39,247 nt of DNA, from positions 1-39,247 of the forward strand of contig JANYBL010000121.1 in assembly GCA_025360815.1 (NCBI GenBank), in the 5' to 3' direction. Shown piece after piece: positions 1 to 8,786 of this stretch (the first letter of the stretch is position 1; every line of letters begins with the position of its first letter). The stretch comes from Burkholderiales bacterium. Its GTDB lineage: Bacteria; Pseudomonadota; Gammaproteobacteria; Burkholderiales; Usitatibacteraceae. The translations under genes were made by a program, and so were the position numbers. The notes beneath the pieces are model-generated. The model searched no databases and was not told the origin of the DNA. It saw nothing but the letters and a program-made list of their open reading frames with translations.

Positions 1-1
1 G

Positions 2-127
2 GCTTATCGGGCAAGTAACGTAGCGGGCGATCTGTATGGCGGCATTATCATCGGCGCGGGTGTTGTTAAAGTAGCGGCAAAGGCGGCAAAGGCGGCAAAG
101 AAAACGGGGTCAGGTCTTGCAATATAG
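2..127 (+). CDS. C-terminal tail of an unknown protein, cut by the window start
   Basis: An open frame enters from the left edge and stops at TAG 125-127, giving 41 residues. The tail has a glycine/isoleucine-rich stretch (GGIIIGAG) and then three alanine-lysine repeats encoded by three perfect copies of the 9-mer GCGGCAAAG (74-100). The last codons lie inside what looks like the end of the neighbouring transposase remnant, so the original C-terminus was probably replaced when that element landed. I do not recognise the family. The glycine-rich hydrophobic segment recalls regions before the toxin part of polymorphic-toxin proteins, but that is a guess. Upstream sequence is needed to identify it. 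Confidence 0.4.
   Translation, partial: AYRASNVAGDLYGGIIIGAGVVKVAAKAAKAAKKTGSGLAI
74..100 (+). repeat. Three perfect tandem copies of a 9-mer
   Basis: GCGGCAAAG occurs three times head to tail without mismatch. In the open frame each copy encodes Ala-Ala-Lys with the adjoining base. It is a short in-frame microsatellite-like expansion. Confidence 0.8.
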
Positions 128-135
128 CATTTCAC
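104..135. mobile_element. Probable end of the REP-associated transposase element
   Basis: The segment GGGGTCAGGTCTTGCAATAT (107-126) lies just outside the stop of the transposase remnant. From memory, very similar GGGGTCAGGTCTTG strings flank IS200-like REP-associated transposase genes in many proteobacteria. This makes it a likely element boundary. I see no second copy near the truncated 5' side (around 750), as expected if that end was lost. Confidence 0.4.
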
Positions 136-749
136 TTCCCACCAATAGCCCTGCTCACCGTCGAATAGTGGTCCTCGAATTCATCGCGATAGTAAGTTAG
201 TGACTTCGCCAGCGCGCGGCGCTGCGATCGTGGAATTTCGCGGCTGCCAAGTTTTGTATCGCTCTCCACTTGTTTGCTCATCACACCCACGAATGCGTCC
301 GTACCCAAATAGATCTGTCCCTTCAATTGTTGCCACACCTCAGAGCCGCGCACACCTTCCTGCACGAACTCGATGTAGCGCGCAACTTGCTGCGCTCGCA
401 GGTGGCCGAATTGTCCCAGTACCCAATCGGTTTGCAGCCACGGTGGCGCCGGTTCCGTCCCGGTCATGGCGTGGTAGGAACTCCACTTCCATTGCCTGAC
501 ATGTTTGACCATCTTTGCCCGGACCGGATTGAGCACCACATATCGCGATAGCTCGAGCAGGTAACTATCTCGCTCGACCAGAATACCCTTGTAGCGACCC
601 TGGAAGACATGGCCGGCGCGGCGGTGGCGGCGATTGATGGTTTGCGTGTAGACACCGTTGAACACGTACTTGCGTCCAGCAATAGCGGCGCATGGAAACC
701 ACCCAGAGTGGCCCCCAACGCGTTCGACAATAATCTCATTCGGCCGCAT
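132..749 (-). pseudogene. REP-associated tyrosine transposase (IS200-like), 5'-truncated
   Basis: From residue about 31 the 205-residue product matches the C-terminal two thirds of REP-associated tyrosine transposases (Y1_Tnp superfamily). It keeps NGVYTQTINRRH, GHVFQGRYKGILVERDSYLL, and RYVVLNPVRA with the presumed catalytic tyrosine. The family normally begins with about 100 residues that carry the metal-binding HUH motif (usually within TNHYHLL). That part is absent: the first 30 codons are unrelated and overlap the 3' end of the aminotransferase gene by 14 bp. Without HUH it cannot nick DNA, so I call it a remnant. A frameshifted N-terminal half is not visible upstream, because that space is occupied by the intact aminotransferase. 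Confidence 0.8.
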
Positions 750-1995
750 GCGCTAATTCACCATTGGTCGCTGCCCGCATCTTCTCAACCGCTACTGCCA
801 AGCGCCGAATCCCCTCTTCCAGCTGCACCGGTGTCGGCGTTGCAAAACTTAAGCGAATGCTATGCGTAAGTGGCGCGTCTGCATAAAAATGTTCGCCCGG
901 TACGAAGATCATTTTTTCCGGCAGCGCGAACTTCAAGAGTGCGGCCGAATTGATTTTTGCGTCGGTCCATTGGGCCCAAAGGAACATGCCGCCATCCGGT
1001 TGGGTGTAGGTCAGCGCACCGGCAAGATGGCGTTTTAGCGCTTCTGCAAGCGCTTCGTTGCGTTCTTTGTAGCTGGCGCGGATGCTCGGCATGCGCTCGG
1101 CCATGCGGCCTGATTCTAAATAACGTGCGGCGACGGCTTGGGTGAAGGTGGAGGTGTGTAAATCCATGCCTTGCTTGGCGATTTCAGCATAGTTGCGGAG
1201 CGCTGCGGGCAGGATTGCCCAGCCGATACGAAAGCCGGGAGAGAGAATTTTGGAGAGCGTAGAAATATAGCCACACCATGCCTCGGCACCGGGAATAGTT
1301 TTGGCGATGGCAATCAGTGGTGGCAATGTTTCGCCGCGGGAGCGCAGCTCGCCGTAGGGATCGTCTTCCAATACAAAAACTTGGTGCTTCACCGCCAGCT
1401 GCAATAATTTTTTGCGGCGCTCCAACGACATCGTGGCGCCCGACGGATTGGCGAAGGTTGCGACGGTGTAAATTAGTTTCGGTTTGGGTTGGGACATCGA
1501 AGCGCAAGTATCGAGCATCTTTTCTAGTGCATCGACATCCATGCCGTGATCATCAACCGCGACACCGACAAATTTTGCTTCCGCCAAGGCAAAAGTCTGA
1601 ATTGCTGCCAAATACGATGGCCGCTCGATACATACAATATCGCCCGCGTCCAACATGACCCGTGCCATCAGATCAATACCTTGTTGCGAGCCGGTCGTCA
1701 CGACAATTTCGCCGGCATCGACCGTTGCGCCCCGCGATTTCATGAGCGTAACCAACGCATTACGTAAATCAGGCTGGCCGGCGGTGACGCCGTATTGCAG
1801 CGCGGCGATGGGCACGTCGCGCATGACCTCGGCGCTGGCGTGGCGCAAGCCTTCAACATCAAATAAATCGGGTGCAGGCAGGCCGCCAGCAAGTGAAATC
1901 ATGCCGGGTTCGGCAGCATGTTTAAGTAAATCGCGGATCGCTGATGACGATACGTTTTTCATGCGGGTAGCAACTGGGTAAGTGGCTGTAGTCAT
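736..1995 (-). CDS. PLP-dependent aminotransferase, class I/II, LysN/2-aminoadipate-transaminase-like
   Basis: This is a 419-residue fold-type I aminotransferase expected to act in the cytoplasm. Visible family landmarks are SLAGGLPAPDLF (34-45), LQYGVTAGQPDLR (66-78), the substrate/cofactor Asn in FANPSG (N183), the PLP-contacting EDDPYGEL (D211/Y214) and the Schiff-base lysine K249 in STLSKILSPGFRIGW. C-terminal GMFLW and the arginine of HSIRLSFA fit substrate-carboxylate binding. There is no N-terminal HTH, so it is an enzyme and not a MocR-type regulator. Relatives act on 2-aminoadipate, aromatic or branched-chain amino acids; the exact substrate cannot be read from sequence. It is transcribed alone, and its stop overlaps the transposase remnant, which barely spared the reading frame. 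Confidence 0.88.
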   Translation of the reverse strand: MTTATYPVATRMKNVSSSAIRDLLKHAAEPGMISLAGGLPAPDLFDVEGLRHASAEVMRDVPIAALQYGVTAGQPDLRNALVTLMKSRGATVDAGEIVVTTGSQQGIDLMARVMLDAGDIVCIERPSYLAAIQTFALAEAKFVGVAVDDHGMDVDALEKMLDTCASMSQPKPKLIYTVATFANPSGATMSLERRKKLLQLAVKHQVFVLEDDPYGELRSRGETLPPLIAIAKTIPGAEAWCGYISTLSKILSPGFRIGWAILPAALRNYAEIAKQGMDLHTSTFTQAVAARYLESGRMAERMPSIRASYKERNEALAEALKRHLAGALTYTQPDGGMFLWAQWTDAKINSAALLKFALPEKMIFVPGEHFYADAPLTHSIRLSFATPTPVQLEEGIRRLAVAVEKMRAATNGELAHAAE

Positions 1996-2208
1996 GGGGT
2001 GTACTTTCTAATTGGAGGTTCTACGTCGGGTTCTGCACGGCTAACGGCGAATCGTATCATGCGGTACGCCATGGGAGACGGCGCTCGCTCGCGGTGGCGG
2101 CGGTATTGACGCGACCTTTTTGCCGCCACCTTGGCAGCGTCACGGCAGGGCAAAACGCGCGCGGAGGTCCAGACCGGAAACGAGGCGCAATCGTGTAATA
2201 TCAAAATT

Positions 2209-2567
2209 ATGTATGAACATATTTCTAAACCGTTAGCGCCCCCGCACAAATTCCGTTCACGGCTCGTGCGTAGTTTGCTGCTCGGGTTGGCCATGGTGGT
2301 CGTATCACTCGCCATCGGCATGATCGGGTTTCTGTATTATTTTCCGAGCATGGATTGGGCCGACGCGTTTGTAAACGCCGCCATGCTGCTCTCTGGTATG
2401 GGGCCGTTGGCGCAGCCTATGACGACAGCGGCAAAAGTTTTTTCAGGCCTTTATGCCTTGTACGCGGGCCTCATGTTGGTGATGACAACCGGCGTTGTTT
2501 TTGCACCGCTGGTGCATCGGTTTTTGCATGCGCTGCATGTCGATGAAGATGCGCTAAAGCGGAACAA

Positions 2568-2571
<4 letters not shown>
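2209..2571 (+). CDS. Small two-helix membrane protein with ion-channel-like topology
   Basis: I chose ATG 2209 (120 residues); the open frame extends back to 2131, but those residues are polar and look non-coding. Visible layout: a basic N-terminus, TM1 about 21-45, a re-entrant-type segment about 49-62 (MDWADAFVNAAML) followed by LSGMGP (61-66), TM2 about 78-102 (GLYALYAGLMLVMTTGVVF), and a short charged tail. The order TM, pore helix, loop, TM resembles a two-TM potassium channel subunit. The selectivity signature TVGYGD is missing, with SGMGP at its position. I know similar unnamed proteins in proteobacteria; their function is unknown. It is divergent from the aminotransferase and 99 bp upstream of tadA. 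Confidence 0.65.
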
Positions 2572-3180
<609 letters not shown>

Positions 3181-3252
3181 TTCTTCTGAAGCAAGCAAGA
3201 TTGAAGCCCAGGGCTTAAAGCACAAAGATAAAAATCGGCACGAGGAGAAATC

Positions 3253-5220
3253 ATGCAACAGCTGAGCGCATTAGACGCTTTATTTTTGTATCTCGAAACA
3301 CCGGAAACGCCGATGCATGTCGGTAGCATGGTGTTGTTCCAAAAGCCGAAAGGGCATCGCGGCAGTTTTTATCCGAACCTGCGCAGCCACATTGAATCGC
3401 GCATGCATCTCGCCCCCTTGCTTACGCGCAAGCTTGCTTTCATACCGCTCTCGCTCGCTAATCCGATCTGGGTTGATGATCTCGATATTGATCTCGATTA
3501 CCACATTCGTTCGCACATTCTGCCCAAACCCGGCACGCAGGCGCAGCTTGAGGCGGCTGTCGCCAAGCTGCATGAACCGATGCTGGATCGGGATCGCCCG
3601 CTTTGGCAGTTCACGGTGATTGAAGGCTTGCAAAGTGGCGAAGTTGCACTCACCTCGCGCCTGCATCATGCAGGCATGGACGGGCAGGCTGGTGTCGCGC
3701 TTTCGCAGGCGCTGCTCGATGTTGAGCCGAATCCACCCAAACGCGCCGCCGTCGCGCAAGAAAAATCCAAACGCAACGTGGTGACGTCGGCAACCGGCAT
3801 GCTTGCCTCGGCGATTCGCAACAGCGCCGCGCAGTACGGAAAAATTATAAAAGCTGGTGCCGGCGCACTTACATCAATGGCGGGCAGCTTCCTGTCGAGT
3901 TCTGAAGCGAAAAAAATTGGCGCGCCCAGCGAACAACTAAGCGGCATGGCTAATTTAGCCGAATTTGCTGGCAATCTGAATACCGTTAAGACCACCGACA
4001 CACCGCTGCAAGCTGCGAAAAAAATGTTACCGGCGGGCATGAAGCTTGGTCCACGCACATCGCTCAATGTGGCGATCAGCGCCAAGCGCAGCTTCACCAC
4101 GGCGCGAATTCCATTGGCAGAAGCCAAAGCAATCGGCAAACATTTTGGCGTCACTTTAAACGATGTGGTACTGGCAACGGTGGCATCCGCTTTGCGCCAA
4201 TATTTTGCAAAAGATAAGACGATCCTCTCAAAGGCCATGATCGGGGCGGTTCCCGCGAGTTTGCGTGCAGCGGGCGACACGACCGCGAACAATCAAGTGA
4301 CGATGATGTTGATTAACATGGCCACCAATGTCGCCGATCCGCTAAAGCGCCTGATGGCTATTCGTGATGCGAGCACCGCGGCCAAAACGCTCACCGGCTC
4401 GATGAAAGGCGCGATGACAACTGTCACCAGCGATCTGCCCTCGCTCGGCATTCCGTGGCTCATGAGCGTGATCACGCCACTCTATAAAACGGCAGTGGCC
4501 TCGAATCGCATTCCGGTGATTGCCAATATTTTGATTTCCAACGTGCCTGGGCCACCAGTACCGCTCTACATGGCGGGGGCGCGGATGACACAAAATTTTC
4601 CGGTATCGATTGTCACGCATGGCATGGCGTTGAATTTAACGGTTCATTCCTATGCTGGCTCGCTTGATTATGGTTTGATCGCGGCTAAAAACGAAGTGCC
4701 GCGCCTGGATGAATTTGTGAAGCATTTGTACGCGGGGCACCGCGAGTTGGTTGGATTAGTGATGAAGGCTGGTGCAGAGGCTGGTGCGGGAGCGGGAACG
4801 CATGCGGCTCCAGTTGCTGCACCGAACCCGACTGAAACCAAGTCGGCTAACGCTAGGTCGGTCGCGAAGACGGTTGTCAAAAAAGTCGTGATGGGGAAAT
4901 CCACGGCCGAACGACCCACTGCGAAGCGGCCAGTTGCAAAGAAACTTGCGGCAAAGAAACTTGCGGCAAAAAGGCTGGTGGCAAAGAAGCCGGGGGCAAA
5001 GAAAGTGGCGACAAAAAATGCGACTGCAAAGAAGTCAACTGCAAAGAAGTCAACTACAAAGAAGTCAACTACAACGCAGGCAATCGCAGCGCTGCCGGTA
5101 GCGAAAAAGAGAAAACCAGTTTCTAAAACGCCGGTCGCGAAGAAGCCGGCAAGGAAAAATCCGGTCGTTGCTAAAACGCCAGCAAAAAAACCGGCCACCG
5201 TTGGCAAGAAACGTCGATAA
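3253..5220 (+). CDS. Wax ester synthase/diacylglycerol acyltransferase (WS/DGAT) with lysine-rich C-terminal tail
   Basis: WS/DGAT joins acyl-CoA to fatty alcohol or diacylglycerol to make storage wax ester or triacylglycerol at the inner membrane and on lipid inclusions. The start ATG is preceded by AGGAG. The N-terminus (LSALDALFLYLETPETPMHV) and the catalytic HHxxxDG at 138-144 (HHAGMDG) are diagnostic, and the acyltransferase domain ends near residue 502, the usual full length. Residues 503-655 are extra: an alanine/glycine linker, then a lysine/alanine/threonine/proline tail in which 40 of the last 117 residues are K or R, with one acidic residue. It resembles histone H1-like and PhaF-type DNA-binding tails. 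A hydrolase follows 38 bp downstream. Function of the tail is inferred only. Confidence 0.9.
   Translation: MQQLSALDALFLYLETPETPMHVGSMVLFQKPKGHRGSFYPNLRSHIESRMHLAPLLTRKLAFIPLSLANPIWVDDLDIDLDYHIRSHILPKPGTQAQLEAAVAKLHEPMLDRDRPLWQFTVIEGLQSGEVALTSRLHHAGMDGQAGVALSQALLDVEPNPPKRAAVAQEKSKRNVVTSATGMLASAIRNSAAQYGKIIKAGAGALTSMAGSFLSSSEAKKIGAPSEQLSGMANLAEFAGNLNTVKTTDTPLQAAKKMLPAGMKLGPRTSLNVAISAKRSFTTARIPLAEAKAIGKHFGVTLNDVVLATVASALRQYFAKDKTILSKAMIGAVPASLRAAGDTTANNQVTMMLINMATNVADPLKRLMAIRDASTAAKTLTGSMKGAMTTVTSDLPSLGIPWLMSVITPLYKTAVASNRIPVIANILISNVPGPPVPLYMAGARMTQNFPVSIVTHGMALNLTVHSYAGSLDYGLIAAKNEVPRLDEFVKHLYAGHRELVGLVMKAGAEAGAGAGTHAAPVAAPNPTETKSANARSVAKTVVKKVVMGKSTAERPTAKRPVAKKLAAKKLAAKRLVAKKPGAKKVATKNATAKKSTAKKSTTKKSTTTQAIAALPVAKKRKPVSKTPVAKKPARKNPVVAKTPAKKPATVGKKRR
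4936..5070 (+). repeat. 15-bp in-frame repeats in the lysine-rich tail
   Basis: GCAAAGAAACTTGCG is present twice in tandem (4936-4965). GCAAAGAAGTCAACT is present at 5026-5040 and 5041-5055, with a one-base variant at 5056-5070. Each unit encodes five residues of the A/T-K-K type, so copy-number change would lengthen or shorten the tail without a frameshift. Confidence 0.85.
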
Positions 5221-5258
5221 CTCGAAGCTCAATCAACATTCATCAAAACTAAAACCGC

Positions 5259-6194
5259 ATGAAACGATCATCAGATAGTAGCGCTCGCAACAGCGAGGCA
5301 AAAATTTCCCCGTTCGATTTTTTAGAGAAAATTCGCGCAAAACATGGCGCGCCTGCCAATGGTGTTGGCGCTAAAGCCGCCGCTTCAGTTTCATCGGAGG
5401 ACACGTTTAATTTTGAAACCTTGGCGGCGCAATTCCATGAAAACCTGCAGGCGCCAAGCGCGTTCCTGATTGCCATGGAGGCGCGGGCACCTTGGGAGTT
5501 GGGGGCGATGCTTGCCGCTTGGCCATTCCTAAAAACCATGCCGCAGGGCGACGGGCATTCGGTGATTGTTTTCCCCGGCTTGGGCGCCGGCGATTTGACG
5601 ACAGCCCCGTTACGGAGTTTTTTGAAGGCACAAGGTTACGAAACCCACGGCTGGGATTTAGGATTAAATTTCGGCCCGCGCGACGGTGTGCTGAAAAAAA
5701 GCGTTGAACGCGTGATGGATATCCACGCCACTACCAAGCGCAAAGTGAGTCTGATTGGCTGGAGTTTAGGCGGACTTTATGCGCGCGAATTTGCAAAAGC
5801 ATTGCCCAAGCATGTGCGCAGCGTCATCACGCTTGGCACCCCGTTCGCAGGCGATCCAAAAGCAACCAACGCATGGCGATTCTACGAAATGGTAAGCGGC
5901 CATAAGTTGCAAGACAAAAATATGCTTGCGCATCTTAAAGCCGCACCACCGATGCCGACGACGTCCATTTTTAGCCGCACCGATGGAGTGGTCTCGTGGC
6001 CGCTATCGCTGCAAAAAGAATCCAAGACCGCTGAAAATATCGAAGTGATTGCCAGCCACGTTGGTATGGGGATGAACCCGATCGCGTTGTATGCAGTCGC
6101 TGATCGTCTGTCGCAAGTTGAAGGTAAATGGCAGCCGTTTGATCGCACCGGCTGGCGGCAATATTTTTACCGTGACCCGCATCGGGCGGCGTGA
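5259..6194 (+). CDS. Alpha/beta hydrolase, lipase/esterase-like
   Basis: A 311-residue alpha/beta hydrolase. The nucleophile elbow is GWSLGG with S169. The likely triad partners are D242 (SRTDGVVSW) and H267 (SHVGMGMNP), in the right order and spacing, and VIVFPGLGAGD (102-112) is the oxyanion-hole region. About 100 N-terminal residues precede the fold and include a polar, low-complexity start. There is no signal peptide, so it should be cytosolic or inclusion-associated. It sits 38 bp behind the WS/DGAT gene on the same strand. That suggests a role with neutral lipids, for example as an intracellular lipase or accessory esterase, but the substrate is unproven. Confidence 0.82.
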   Translation: MKRSSDSSARNSEAKISPFDFLEKIRAKHGAPANGVGAKAAASVSSEDTFNFETLAAQFHENLQAPSAFLIAMEARAPWELGAMLAAWPFLKTMPQGDGHSVIVFPGLGAGDLTTAPLRSFLKAQGYETHGWDLGLNFGPRDGVLKKSVERVMDIHATTKRKVSLIGWSLGGLYAREFAKALPKHVRSVITLGTPFAGDPKATNAWRFYEMVSGHKLQDKNMLAHLKAAPPMPTTSIFSRTDGVVSWPLSLQKESKTAENIEVIASHVGMGMNPIALYAVADRLSQVEGKWQPFDRTGWRQYFYRDPHRAA

Positions 6195-6304
6195 ACGATC
6201 TAACGACGCGTGTCGCTTAGGGGTTGTCACCGCCACTCACGTTGGATCTTCAGGTGGGCGCTAATAAATAAATGCCTCTCCGTCCTCCCGGGTCGCTAGT
6301 CGAT

Positions 6305-6349
6305 AGCAGCCCTCTTTCGGACGGCGAGGCGGCTGCTCTTTGTTTGTTT
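6305..6349 (+). terminator. Possible terminator hairpin after the lipase-like gene
   Basis: AGCAGCC (6305-6311) pairs with GGCTGCT (6331-6337) around a GC-rich loop that can add a CTC/GAG helix. A T-rich CTTTGTTTGTTTG follows. The loop is long and the T-tract interrupted, so this is tentative. The rest of 6195-6425 shows no gene. Confidence 0.3.
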
Positions 6350-6425
6350 GGCCTACACGAATTGGCAACCTGCGAAGGTAGAATGGCGCACAGCCCAGCC
6401 CTTTTCCACCGTCCTATAAAACCAA

Positions 6426-7316
6426 ATGTCCTCAATTCAAGCCAACGGCATCACCCTCGAATATGAAATCTTCGGCCCGGCCACTGCGCCACCGTTGCTA
6501 CTGGTCATGGGATTGAGTATGCAAATGATTGCGTGGCCGGATCCGTTTTGCCAGATGCTGGTGGACAAGGGCTTCCGCGTGATTCGTTTTGACAACCGCG
6601 ATGTCGGTTTGTCGAGCAAATTCGATCACCTCGGCACGCCCAATATTCCGCTTGAGTTTCTCAAACACGTCATGCGCCTGCCGCTCAAAGCGCAATACTT
6701 AATTAACGACATGGCCGCTGATACCGCAGGGCTATTGGACGCCCTCCAGATCGAGGCCGCCCATATTGTCGGTGTTTCAATGGGCGGCATGATCGGGCAA
6801 AACTTGGCCGCCAATTTTCCCCGCCGTGTGTTGAGTCTCACCTCAATCATGTCCACTACCGGTCGCCGCAGTCTGCCGGGCCCCACCAGCAAAGCCCGCC
6901 GCGCGATGATGATGCCGCCCGCCAAACGAGGCGATGTTGCCGTGGCGGTCGCCCGCATGAAGGCCGTGATCCGCGCCATCGGTAGCGTAGGGTTCCCAGA
7001 AGATGAAGCAACGCTCAACGACTTTTGTGAGCGGCATGTCCGCCGCAATTATTATCCCGCCGGCGGTGCCCGCCAGCTGATGGCGATTGCCGCAAGCGGT
7101 GATCGCACCGCCGCAATACGCCGGATCACCGCACCCACGCTTGTCATACACGGTAAAGACGATCCACTCGTGCCGGTCGCAGCCGGGATCGAAACCGCGC
7201 GAGAAATCCCCAATGCGAAACTATCCGTGATCGCGGGAATGGGACATGATTTGCCGGTGGGCTTGCATGCGCGCTTGGCGGATGAGATTGCGGCGCATTG
7301 TTTGGAGCAGAGATAA
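6426..7316 (+). CDS. Alpha/beta hydrolase
   Basis: A 296-residue hydrolase of the alpha/beta fold. The N-terminal beta strands include LLLVMGLSMQM (24-34), with the oxyanion region, and FDNRDVGLS (55-63). The nucleophile S118 lies in GVSMGG, the acid is D246 in HGKDDPLVP, and the histidine is H274 in GMGHDLP. All triad residues are present at normal spacing. It is 231 bp from the upstream hydrolase, probably with its own promoter. Close relatives are annotated only as hydrolases or esterases; a thioesterase, epoxide-hydrolase-like or carboxylesterase role cannot be separated by sequence alone. No signal peptide is visible. Confidence 0.85.
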   Translation: MSSIQANGITLEYEIFGPATAPPLLLVMGLSMQMIAWPDPFCQMLVDKGFRVIRFDNRDVGLSSKFDHLGTPNIPLEFLKHVMRLPLKAQYLINDMAADTAGLLDALQIEAAHIVGVSMGGMIGQNLAANFPRRVLSLTSIMSTTGRRSLPGPTSKARRAMMMPPAKRGDVAVAVARMKAVIRAIGSVGFPEDEATLNDFCERHVRRNYYPAGGARQLMAIAASGDRTAAIRRITAPTLVIHGKDDPLVPVAAGIETAREIPNAKLSVIAGMGHDLPVGLHARLADEIAAHCLEQR

Positions 7317-7358
7317 TTCATCATGTGCGATAGCGGTTAAAAATTCCACGATGAAAAA

Positions 7359-8665
7359 ATGGGCCGCAAGAGCAGGCGTTGGCTTTGGTACCTCGGCATG
7401 TTTGCGTTAACGGCAGTAATGGTCATGTGTTTTTTTTTACGACGCGGCTTTGCCACTGTTAGAAAAGATGTTTAGTGCGCGCAGCAAAAATTCGACGGAA
7501 AAGCGGGTCGCAGAATCGCCCGTGGTAGCGGTGCCGCCGCAATACGCCGCCGCCAACCGAACCGGACGTGTTGGGGCGAACGATAGCGCCGTACGGCCTG
7601 AGGCTCCCTTTGTTGAAGTATGCGGGCATGGGTGGCACAGTCTCGCGGATGGTTTAGGCGGGATTGTAAAAAAATTTGCTGAGCCGCCGTTTGAAGCAAT
7701 GGCAAATATCGATACCAAACTCCTGACCAGCCGAAATGAAAAGGAGCGTTCATTAGGGCTGTATTTGCAGTCAAGAGCGGGCAGTTGGGCGGAGTAACAG
7801 AAATTACAAGATCAGGATCCAGATTGCCTTTTAAGCGCTGCCTGTAAGCAGGCCAGTGTTGATCTGCGGACGCGCTGGGCGGGCAATAACACTGAAGCGA
7901 TGGTGAAGTTGGCAAGCGCCACGACAGACCCCGATGTTTACGCGACCGCTTTCTACCAATGTCAAGGCAGCAAAAATGCATTGTGCTCCCAGATTTCGGC
8001 GGCGCAATGGGCCAAGCTGGACCCCGAAAATTCGGTGGTCTGGCTATTTGCTGCGGATGCAGCAATGAGGCGCAACGACGATGATGCTCGCGATGCGGCA
8101 TTGGCGCGGTTCTTGAAAGTCCCTACGTCGAACTATCGTTTCCCGCCGTTAGCGTCAATACTTCAAAGCGATGATGTACAAAAACGATCACCGCTAACGC
8201 AGCAGACTATCGGTATTGGGTTGGTGGGCATCAGGGCCGCAGAATCCACATTCCCATCCTATTCCAAGGTCAACAAATACTGCACTTTGACGTCAACTGT
8301 AAACGATAGCAAGAGAGCAATCTGTGACGCGATTGCAAACAAGCTTGTCGCCCAAGATGACCAAGTGTTGGGTAAATATCTCGGTGTAAATATGGGTAAG
8401 AAAATTGGTTGGCCGGCCGATCGAACAGACTCAATCGTGGCTGAAATAAAGGGACTTCAGGAGTTTCAGATCATGGAATCTTTAGCGCCCGAAATGTTTA
8501 ACGCCCGAAATGTTTAGCTGTGAGGGTTTGGTAAGGGCAAACAAACGGGTTGCTGATTCGCTAGACATTGGCGAGATCCAAGCGGCGAGAAGCCGGATGT
8601 CTGAGAAAGGATTAACCATTGAAATGGTTGAAGCAATGTTCAAGGGCATGGGTAACGGAAAATAA
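7359..8665 (+). pseudogene. Decayed gene for a membrane-anchored protein, three disabling lesions
   Basis: One gene of about 429 codons can be rebuilt across three frames. It starts at ATG 7359 with a basic N-terminus and one hydrophobic anchor (LGMFALTAVMVMCFF). At the T9 run 7430-7438 one extra T shifts the frame; deleting it joins the anchor to the downstream frame (FFYDAALPLLEKM). In that frame a TAA at 7795-7797 interrupts SRAGSWAE and QKLQDQDPDCLL. At 8486-8516 a 15-base string (CGCCCGAAATGTTTA) is duplicated with a period of 16, shifting the frame again into a premature stop at 8517. Removing one copy restores about 50 codons ending at TAA 8663-8665. The family looks like cysteine-containing, repeat-type hypothetical proteins of betaproteobacteria; the function is unknown to me. 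Confidence 0.8.
8486..8516 (+). repeat. Tandem duplication, 15 identical bases with 16-bp period
   Basis: CGCCCGAAATGTTTA at 8486-8500 recurs at 8502-8516. Because 16 is not a multiple of three, the duplication causes the 3' frameshift of the surrounding pseudogene. Confidence 0.9.
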
Positions 8666-8786
8666 CGCTTCTTGCAGGGACATCCGGTAATGGGTTGGTA
8701 ATGGCCCACTTCAGCACAAATTCGATACCATGCAATATGTCGCAAGTGGTAAAATCTGTTTCGAATAATTTGTACTGAACACCTCT

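Noticed and set aside
3666-4292. 208-codon minus-strand frame inside the WS/DGAT gene
   Set aside because: The opposite strand encodes a complete conserved acyltransferase domain; the antisense product has no recognisable features.
4668-5207. 179-codon minus-strand frame opposite the lysine-rich tail
   Set aside because: It is the antisense reading of AAG/AAA-GCG repeats (F/A/V-rich, no family), a shadow of the real gene.
7472-8101. 209-codon minus-strand frame across the pseudogene
   Set aside because: It is not family-like, and the plus strand can be repaired exactly into one coherent protein.
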